Positions 58,647 through 64,000 of a stretch of DNA of 64,000 nt are shown one piece after another; position 1 is the first letter of the stretch; each line of letters starts with the position of its first letter. The translations under genes and the position numbers were made by a program. The notes under the pieces were generated by a model, which was not told the origin of the DNA, did not search any database, and saw only the letters and a list, made by a program, of their open reading frames with translations. The stretch comes from Olsenella sp. An290 (GTDB lineage: Bacteria > Actinomycetota > Coriobacteriia > Coriobacteriales > Atopobiaceae): contig NZ_NFIU01000008.1 in assembly GCF_002159535.1 (NCBI RefSeq), positions 1-64,000 on the forward strand. The letters are read 5' to 3'.

Positions 58647-61225
58647 CGCCCGTCGCCTCCCTTCTCGCGGCGCGCGAGCGCGAGGAGCTCGTCGCCGTCC
58701 TTCCTCGCGAGCTCGCGCCGCTCGCCCAGCCGGTCGCGCATGTACTCGAGGCCGATGAGGTAGCCGCAGGTGGCCACGAGCGAGACGATCCAGCACACGA
58801 GCAGCGCGAACTTGGCGGGGAGCACGAAGAGCAGGGCCAGGAGGCCGAGCGGCGCCAGAAGGAGCGCCGCGAGCCCCCGCCGCACCAGCCGGGGGTAGGC
58901 GCGCTCGAAGCGCTCCGCCCGGGCAAGGAGGGCCTCGCGGTGGGCGGGGGAGGCGGCGAGCGCGTCGAGGATGGTGCCGAGCCGGCCCGCGTCCTTCTCG
59001 CCCACGCGCTCGGCGATGAGGAGGTCGGTCTGGGCCATCTTCCGGTCAAAGAGGGCGTTCACGCCGAGCAGGCCCCGTCGCGCGGCCACGCCGACAAAGA
59101 GCGCCGGCACGAGGAAGAGCAGGAGCGTGAGGAGGTTTCTGGCGAAGGCGTCGCCGTAGAAGCCGGCCACGGCCTCGCGCATGGCGTCGATGCCGTAGGT
59201 GAAGGGCAGCCAGGGGCCGAGCGCGCGGAAGAACTCCGGCTGCATCTGGATGGGGTAGAGGCCGGAGGCGCCGGGAATCTGGAGCACCACGAGAAGCACA
59301 CCGAGCGCCTTGCCCACGTGCTTGAACGCGACGGCGAGAGCGTAGACCACAAAGACGTAGACGAGCGAGGCGACCATCCCCGCGAGGACGAGGGCGGCCG
59401 GGGAGACGCACTGGACCCCCAGCGCGATGTCCCCTGCGCAGCAGATGACCGCCTGGACCTGGCCCAGGAGCGCGAGGAGCATCCAGCGGCCGAAGAAGGC
59501 CTCGGTGGGGGACGCCTCGGCGCCGAGGCCCTCGCGGTCGACCTCGAGCTTGTAGATGGCCACGAGCACGAAGCCGCCCACCCAGAGGGCCAGGTTGGTG
59601 TAGAAGGGGGCCACGCCCGAGCCGTAGGTGGACACGGGGAAGAGGGGCTCGGTGACCATCTCTATGGGGTCGGCGACGGCGGCGCCCGTCTCCTCCGGGT
59701 CAAGGGAGAGGAGGTCGGAGACGCCTGCCGTCTCGCGGGCGCTCCCGAGTGCGGAGAGGTCGCCCGCGAGCGCGCCGGCGCGGGCCGCGGCGTCGCGCAC
59801 GGACGAGGTCGCCCCCTCGAGCGTGCCCGTGCCCTGCTCGAGCAGGGCGTCCATCTGGGCGAGGGTGGCGTCGGCCTGTGCGAGCAGGGCGGGGAGCGCG
59901 GAGGCGCCGCCCGCGAGGCGGCCGCCGGCGTCGGCGAGGTCGTCGAGGGCGGAGGAGAGCTCGGGCGCCGCGCCCTGCGCGAGGCCCGTCCGGAGGTCCG
60001 AGAGCGTTCCCGCCCCGGCCTGGACGGCGTCGTTCACGCCGTCAGCAAGGCCGCGCACCGCGTCCGCGCCGTCCGCGACCTCCCGAGAGAGCGCGCGGAG
60101 CTCCTCGAGCTTGGAGAGCTGGGCGTCAGAGAGCTTGACGAGCAGGTCGATCTCCTGGTCGAGGGAGGCGGTGAGCTCGGCCTGGGCGGTCGCGGCCTCG
60201 CCCTCAGCCGGAGTCACGGAGACGATGACCTTGCGCGCGCCCTCAAGGGAGAGCCGCAGCGTCCGCACGGTGCCGTTGGCCGCCTCGATCTGGGAGATGG
60301 CGGCGTCGAGCTTTCCCTGCGCCCAGCCCACGTCCCCGGCGACGGCACCGATGTCGTGGCTCGCGCGCGACGAGAGACCAAGGACCGTCCCGGTGGCCGT
60401 CCCGAGGGCGTCCGAGAGGGTGCGGGCAAGCTCTCGGGCGTCCTCGCGCGTCCCGGAGAGCCCGCCCAGCGCGCCGTCAAGGTCGGCGGAGAGCGCATCC
60501 GCGGCGCCCCCGACCGTGCCCACGGCCTCCCGCGCGCTCGCGACGGCGGCGCGTGCGGAGCCCAGGGCGCCTCCCGTCCCGTCGAGGTCGTCGGCAAGCC
60601 CGCCGAGAAGGACCTCGACCTCGGAGAGGCTTCCCGCGGCGCCCGCGCGGGCGGCGTCGATCCCGCTTGCGGCCTTATCCGTCGCGCCCTGGAGACGCTC
60701 CGTCACGGTGGTGGCCGCAACGTCCACGAACTGCTGCGCAATCTGGTTCTCGAGGGTGGTGGCGCCGGTGTCGGTCACCTTGGGGGCCACCGCGTTGGCC
60801 TTCTCGTTGACGTAGTAGCCCACGCGGGCCGGGCGGGCGTCGCCGTCCATGACGTCGGCGAGGGAGGAGGTGAAGTCCTCGGGGATCACGAGCGCGGCGT
60901 AGGCGCGCCCGGCGCGGACGTCGTCGAGCGCCCGGTCCTCGTTGTCCACGAAGGTCCAGCCGAGCTGCGTGTTCTCGGCGAGGCGGTCACGGACCATCTC
61001 GCCCGCGTTGACGTTGCCCAGGCCGGGGACCTCCGCGCCCTCGTCGAGGACCACCACGTCAACGGGGACGGTCGAGGTGCTCTCGTACGGGTCCCAGTTG
61101 GCGAGGATGTTGAGCCAGGCGTAGACGGAGGGGATGACGCAGACCCCCAGGGTGACGACAAGGGCGACGGGGTTGGCGACGATCCGCTTGAGGTCGCGCC
61201 GGAAGATGCGGGCGGCGGTGCGCAC
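58643..61225 (-). CDS. YhgE/Pip family membrane protein, upstream copy
   Basis: An 860-aa paralogue with the same plan: N-terminal helix in VALVVTLGVCVIPSVYAWLN, then LANWDPYESTSTVPVDVVVL and ALVIPEDFTSSLADVMDGD, a long coiled-coil part, and C-terminal membrane helices. It carries an extra ~130-residue C-terminal soluble and two-helix part. The GTG at 61225 has AAAGGA five bases upstream; the 53 residues before it are low-complexity. It is divergent from a TetR gene whose operator lies between them. Confidence 0.87.
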   Translation of the reverse strand: MRTAARIFRRDLKRIVANPVALVVTLGVCVIPSVYAWLNILANWDPYESTSTVPVDVVVLDEGAEVPGLGNVNAGEMVRDRLAENTQLGWTFVDNEDRALDDVRAGRAYAALVIPEDFTSSLADVMDGDARPARVGYYVNEKANAVAPKVTDTGATTLENQIAQQFVDVAATTVTERLQGATDKAASGIDAARAGAAGSLSEVEVLLGGLADDLDGTGGALGSARAAVASAREAVGTVGGAADALSADLDGALGGLSGTREDARELARTLSDALGTATGTVLGLSSRASHDIGAVAGDVGWAQGKLDAAISQIEAANGTVRTLRLSLEGARKVIVSVTPAEGEAATAQAELTASLDQEIDLLVKLSDAQLSKLEELRALSREVADGADAVRGLADGVNDAVQAGAGTLSDLRTGLAQGAAPELSSALDDLADAGGRLAGGASALPALLAQADATLAQMDALLEQGTGTLEGATSSVRDAAARAGALAGDLSALGSARETAGVSDLLSLDPEETGAAVADPIEMVTEPLFPVSTYGSGVAPFYTNLALWVGGFVLVAIYKLEVDREGLGAEASPTEAFFGRWMLLALLGQVQAVICCAGDIALGVQCVSPAALVLAGMVASLVYVFVVYALAVAFKHVGKALGVLLVVLQIPGASGLYPIQMQPEFFRALGPWLPFTYGIDAMREAVAGFYGDAFARNLLTLLLFLVPALFVGVAARRGLLGVNALFDRKMAQTDLLIAERVGEKDAGRLGTILDALAASPAHREALLARAERFERAYPRLVRRGLAALLLAPLGLLALLFVLPAKFALLVCWIVSLVATCGYLIGLEYMRDRLGERRELARKDGDELLALARREKGGDGR

Positions 61226-61366
61226 GACGGTCCTTTCTCTCTCTTCGTTTTCGGGCGGCGCGCCGGCCTGGCCGGGCGCGCCCGTCTTGCGGCGTGCGCC
61301 CGCGTGGGCGCACCTCGTTGGGTGAATGTGCCCCATGGGGCCCTGATTATGCACGCGTGTCCAATA

Positions 61367-61387
61367 TTTTTGAATATGAGTCAAAAA
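61367..61387. promoter_or_regulatory. Probable TetR operator
   Basis: TTTTTGA (61367-61373) and TCAAAAA (61381-61387) form a perfect 7-bp inverted repeat with a 7-base spacer. It lies between the divergent TetR and YhgE genes, in a short AT-rich island. Confidence 0.65.
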
Positions 61388-61429
61388 AATGACGGAATGC
61401 TACACTTGCCGCAGACGGAAGGGAGGCGC

Positions 61430-62149
61430 ATGGCTGCTGGGCACGAGGGCGCGGGCACGCGCCCCGCAAACGGGAGGCAGGGGGCTCGGACCCCCAAGAG
61501 CGCCGCGACGCGCGAGAAGATCATGCGCGCCGCGGCCGAGCTCATGGTGGAGCGCGGCGACGTCGAGTTCCAGATGGGCGAGGTCTCCGCGCGCTGCGGC
61601 CTGTCGAAGGGCTCCCTCTACTACTACTTCGCGGACCGCTCGGCGCTCGTGCGCGCGGTCTTTGACCGCTCGGTGGACGACCTCGTGGGCGAGGTCGAGG
61701 CCGTCGTGGCGTCGGCCCCCTCGGCGGCCGCGTCCATCCTGGGGCTCGTGCGGGCGCTTGCCGACGCGGTGCGGCCCGGCGGGCCGCTCATGCTGGCCAT
61801 GGTCAACCGACCGGAGCGCGCGGCCGGGGCCGCGGCGGGGCTTGTGGAGGAGTCGCGGCTCTCGCGGGTCGTGGACATCCTCACCGCGCAGGTCGAGCGC
61901 GCCAAGGGCGAGGGGCTCGTCAGGCCCGAGATCAACGGGCGGCTTGCGGCGGCGGCCGTGGCCGGGGCGTTTCTGGTCTTCGAGCACGTGGCGCCGGCGG
62001 GCGCCGGCGGGGCCGGGGACGGCGGCGGAGCCGGCGAGGTGCTCGTGCGCGAGGTCGTCGACCTGGCGTTTGCCGGCATGGGGACCGAGCGCGGGCGCGC
62101 GCTCCTCTCCGAGGCGCTGGGGGGTGCGGGCGCGGGCCAGGCCTCCTGA
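61430..62149 (+). CDS. TetR-family transcriptional regulator
   Basis: A 239-aa regulator. The N-terminal HTH domain reads TREKIMRAAAELMVERGD, then MGEVSARCGLSKGSLYYYFA with DRSALVRAVFD, the classic TetR pattern (about residues 35-85). The C-terminal ligand domain is Ala-rich. The ATG at 61430 has GGGAGG upstream; the very long open frame before it is antisense to the YhgE genes. It probably represses the divergent YhgE pair and itself. Confidence 0.92.
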   Translation: MAAGHEGAGTRPANGRQGARTPKSAATREKIMRAAAELMVERGDVEFQMGEVSARCGLSKGSLYYYFADRSALVRAVFDRSVDDLVGEVEAVVASAPSAAASILGLVRALADAVRPGGPLMLAMVNRPERAAGAAAGLVEESRLSRVVDILTAQVERAKGEGLVRPEINGRLAAAAVAGAFLVFEHVAPAGAGGAGDGGGAGEVLVREVVDLAFAGMGTERGRALLSEALGGAGAGQAS

Positions 62150-62275
62150 CGTGTGGTTGCTGCGGCGTTTTCCCGGCGTGCGGTTTGCGCCCGGGGCTTG
62201 GGGTACTATTTCTGAGCCAGCCGAGCAGGGGGCGGAATGGTAACGGCCGCCCTCCCAAGCGAAAGAAGGAGCAAC

Positions 62276-63559
62276 ATGTCCTCACCCAATCGTTCCAACC
62301 CGTCCGAGCGCTCGTACCTCTTCACCTCGGAGAGCGTGACCGAGGGACACCCGGACAAGATCTGCGACCAGGTCTCAGATGCCATCCTCGACGCCCTCCT
62401 CGCCAAGGAGGCCGAGCTCGAGGCCAAGGGGTACGTCTCCCCCTCGGGCGTCCCCGCCAGCGTGGACAACGTGCGCTGCGCCTGCGAGACCTTTGCCACC
62501 ACGGGCACCGTCATCGTGGCGGGAGAGATTCGCACCGAGGCCTACGTGGACGTGCAGAAGATCGCGCGCGACGTCATCCGCCGCATCGGGTACGACCGCG
62601 CGAAGTACGGCTTTGACTGCGACACCTGCGGTGTCCTCAACCTCATCCACGAGCAGAGCCCCGACATCGCCGCCGGCGTCGACGAGTCCTTCGACGTGCA
62701 GGCCGGGCGCACCACGGACCCGCTCGACCTTGTGGGCGCGGGCGACCAGGGCATGATGTTCGGCTACGCCACCGACGAGACCTCGGTCTACATGCCGATG
62801 CCGCACTACCTGGCGAGCCGCATGGCGGAGCGCCTGGCGGCCGTGCGCAAGGACGGCACGGTGGGCTACCTGCGCCCGGACGGCAAGACCCAGGTGACCG
62901 TGCGCTACGAGGACGACCGCCCCGTCGAGGTCACGGCCGTCGTGGTCTCCACGCAGCATGCCGACGAGGTCACGGACATGGCCGTGGTGCGCGAGGACAT
63001 GCTGCGCCACGTGATCGCGCCCGTGCTCGACGCGTCGGGGATTCCGTGGCGTGACGCCCAGGTCTACGTGAACCCCACCGGGCGCTTTGTGGTGGGCGGT
63101 CCCATGGGCGACGCGGGCCTCACCGGCCGCAAGATCATCGTGGACACCTACGGCGGCATGGGCCGGCACGGCGGTGGCTGCTTCTCCGGCAAGGACTGCA
63201 CCAAGGTGGACCGCTCTGCTGCCTACGCCGCGCGCTGGGTCGCCAAGAACGTGGTGGCCGCGGGCCTGGCAAGGCGCTGCGAGGTACAGCTTGCCTACGC
63301 GATCGGCGTCTCCCACCCGCTCTCCGTGATGGTGGACACCTTTGGCACGGGCACGGTGCCGGGCGACGTGATCGAGGCCGCCGTGGCGCGCGTCTTTGAC
63401 CTGCGTCCCGGTGCCATCATTCGCGACCTCGACCTGCGCCGCCCGATCTTCGAGAAGACCGCGGCATACGGCCACTTTGGTCGCGAGCTGCCCGAGTTCA
63501 CGTGGGAGCGCTGCGACCGCGTGGACGAGCTGCGAGCGGCGGTGGCTGAGCTGCGGTAG
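62276..63559 (+). CDS. metK: S-adenosylmethionine synthetase
   Basis: Makes SAM from methionine and ATP, the methyl donor also needed by the two methyltransferases of the integrated element. The N-terminal signature is [20 protein letters not shown], the ATP-binding loop is [16 protein letters not shown], and [20 protein letters not shown] is the P-loop-like block. At 427 aa it is slightly long owing to an N-terminal lead and an insertion near [15 protein letters not shown]. The ATG at 62276 has AAGGAG upstream. I saw no SAM riboswitch in the short leader. Confidence 0.96.
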   Translation: MSSPNRSNPSERSYLFTSESVTEGHPDKICDQVSDAILDALLAKEAELEAKGYVSPSGVPASVDNVRCACETFATTGTVIVAGEIRTEAYVDVQKIARDVIRRIGYDRAKYGFDCDTCGVLNLIHEQSPDIAAGVDESFDVQAGRTTDPLDLVGAGDQGMMFGYATDETSVYMPMPHYLASRMAERLAAVRKDGTVGYLRPDGKTQVTVRYEDDRPVEVTAVVVSTQHADEVTDMAVVREDMLRHVIAPVLDASGIPWRDAQVYVNPTGRFVVGGPMGDAGLTGRKIIVDTYGGMGRHGGGCFSGKDCTKVDRSAAYAARWVAKNVVAAGLARRCEVQLAYAIGVSHPLSVMVDTFGTGTVPGDVIEAAVARVFDLRPGAIIRDLDLRRPIFEKTAAYGHFGRELPEFTWERCDRVDELRAAVAELR

Positions 63560-63657
63560 GGGATTGCCGGCAGGCTTGTTCCCGCGCGGGGCGAGTGTTC
63601 TCGAGGCGATGTGGCGGCGCCAGAAAAGATACCTATGGGCAATTTGCTCGCAGCTGG

Positions 63658-63688
63658 GCGACCTCCGGCGGCTTACGCCGGAGGTCGC
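63658..63688 (+). terminator. Hairpin downstream of metK
   Basis: A perfect 13-bp stem (63658-63670 with 63676-63688) and five-base loop lies 99 bases after metK. The T-run is weak (ACTTCGTTT), so it is a probable but not ideal terminator. Confidence 0.6.
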
Positions 63689-63714
63689 ACTTCGTTTGCG
63701 TGGGAACGTTGGAA

Positions 63715-63742
63715 TGTCACGGTCCAACTGTCACGGTCCAAC
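63715..63742 (+). repeat. Tandem 14-bp duplication
   Basis: TGTCACGGTCCAAC occurs twice head to tail without a gap, just before a drop in GC content. Confidence 0.85.
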
Positions 63743-63777
63743 TTTTCGTCCTCATCGACATACAGTGCCGTACGCAT

Positions 63778-63927
63778 ATGATTCAGAACTTGTCTTTGGA
63801 GATGGCGTTGTTCCATCCAATCGGTACGGTCCGCTACGTGAGCGACAAAGACTGGCATGACTGCAGGCACATGGGAGTCGATAGCATTCAAGAGACTGTG
63901 GAGGAGGGCGAATCAGGTAACAAATGA
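63778..63927 (+). CDS. Short possible gene or gene fragment at the window end
   Basis: The ATG at 63778 opens a 49-codon frame (MIQNLSLEMALFHPIGTVRY, DKDWHDCRHMGVDSIQ) that looks protein-like and lies in lower-GC DNA. Its TGA overlaps a following ATG (ATGA) of a 10-codon frame. There is no clear RBS and no recognised family. It may be a remnant of a transferred gene; the region continues beyond the window. Confidence 0.3.
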   Translation: MIQNLSLEMALFHPIGTVRYVSDKDWHDCRHMGVDSIQETVEEGESGNK

Positions 63928-64000
63928 TAGAGCAGGCAATAGAAGAAAAAAGTTGAAAACGTGAAGCTTTTGTGGTGTGGCAAGGGGACTGAGGGTGTAG

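Noticed and set aside
55542-58763. 1073-codon plus-strand open frame, and a similar one from 58940
   Set aside because: Both are antisense shadows of gltX and the YhgE genes. Only the last part of the second frame, from 61430, is a real gene (TetR).
62150-62275. SAM riboswitch in front of metK
   Set aside because: The leader is only about 125 bases, with one GC-rich hairpin near the RBS. None of the conserved SAM aptamer cores or a terminator is visible.

Overview
The window is high-GC DNA of an actinobacterium. It is most likely a member of Coriobacteriia (Olsenella/Atopobiaceae type). The evidence is an actinobacterial division cluster with ftsQ directly followed by ftsZ (no ftsA), then pgeF, yggS, sepF, proC, yggT and divIVA, together with the strong GC bias of the housekeeping genes. 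The genus is inference.

Left chromosomal arm (1-13510): the division cluster (1-6574) ends at a strong terminator. It is followed by RNase P RNA on the minus strand, a PTS EIIA(Glc)-like protein, a YigZ/IMPACT protein, a tandem pair of C1-family aminopeptidases (PepC), a CCA-adding-enzyme family protein, and a tRNA array (Gln-CUG and two identical Glu-CUC).

Integrated element (13464-44689, about 31 kb): it is bounded by a 48-bp direct repeat made of the 3' part of tRNA-Glu. Next to attL are a tyrosine integrase, a zinc-finger/HTH protein, an XRE regulator, an excisionase-like protein and a PrimPol-VapE replication protein, followed by an iteron-like array that may be the origin. Then come TerS, TerL, portal, scaffold, major capsid, connectors, Dit, Tal, a collagen-like fibre and a BspA-like receptor-binding protein. 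I find no tail tube, tape measure, holin or endolysin, and the connector-to-Dit genes still overlap tightly. This resembles a capsid-forming satellite or very compact prophage that carries its own baseplate tip.

Element cargo: (1) a 9.4-kb defence island lies between portal and scaffold. It holds a LlaJI-like restriction system (two C5-cytosine methyltransferases, a McrB-like AAA protein, a LlaJI/McrC-like nuclease), a GHKL/MORC-like ATPase fused to a PD-(D/E)XK nuclease, and two small minus-strand genes of unknown function. (2) A minus-strand pair encodes a large glycine-rich membrane protein and a small partner. (3) A DUF4417 protein overlaps an Ntox50 toxin-domain gene, which overlaps a likely immunity gene.

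Right chromosomal arm (44690-64000): a large serine recombinase gene reads antisense into the tRNA-Glu fragment, and the integration has replaced its C-terminus. Next are an XRE/membrane coiled-coil/Fic operon, a frameshifted XRE pseudogene, L-serine ammonia-lyase, the DUF969/DUF979 5-oxoproline transporter with pyroglutamyl-peptidase, gltX, two YhgE/Pip membrane proteins divergent from a TetR regulator with a visible operator, and metK. Two families of palindromic intergenic repeats lie in the chromosomal flanks.
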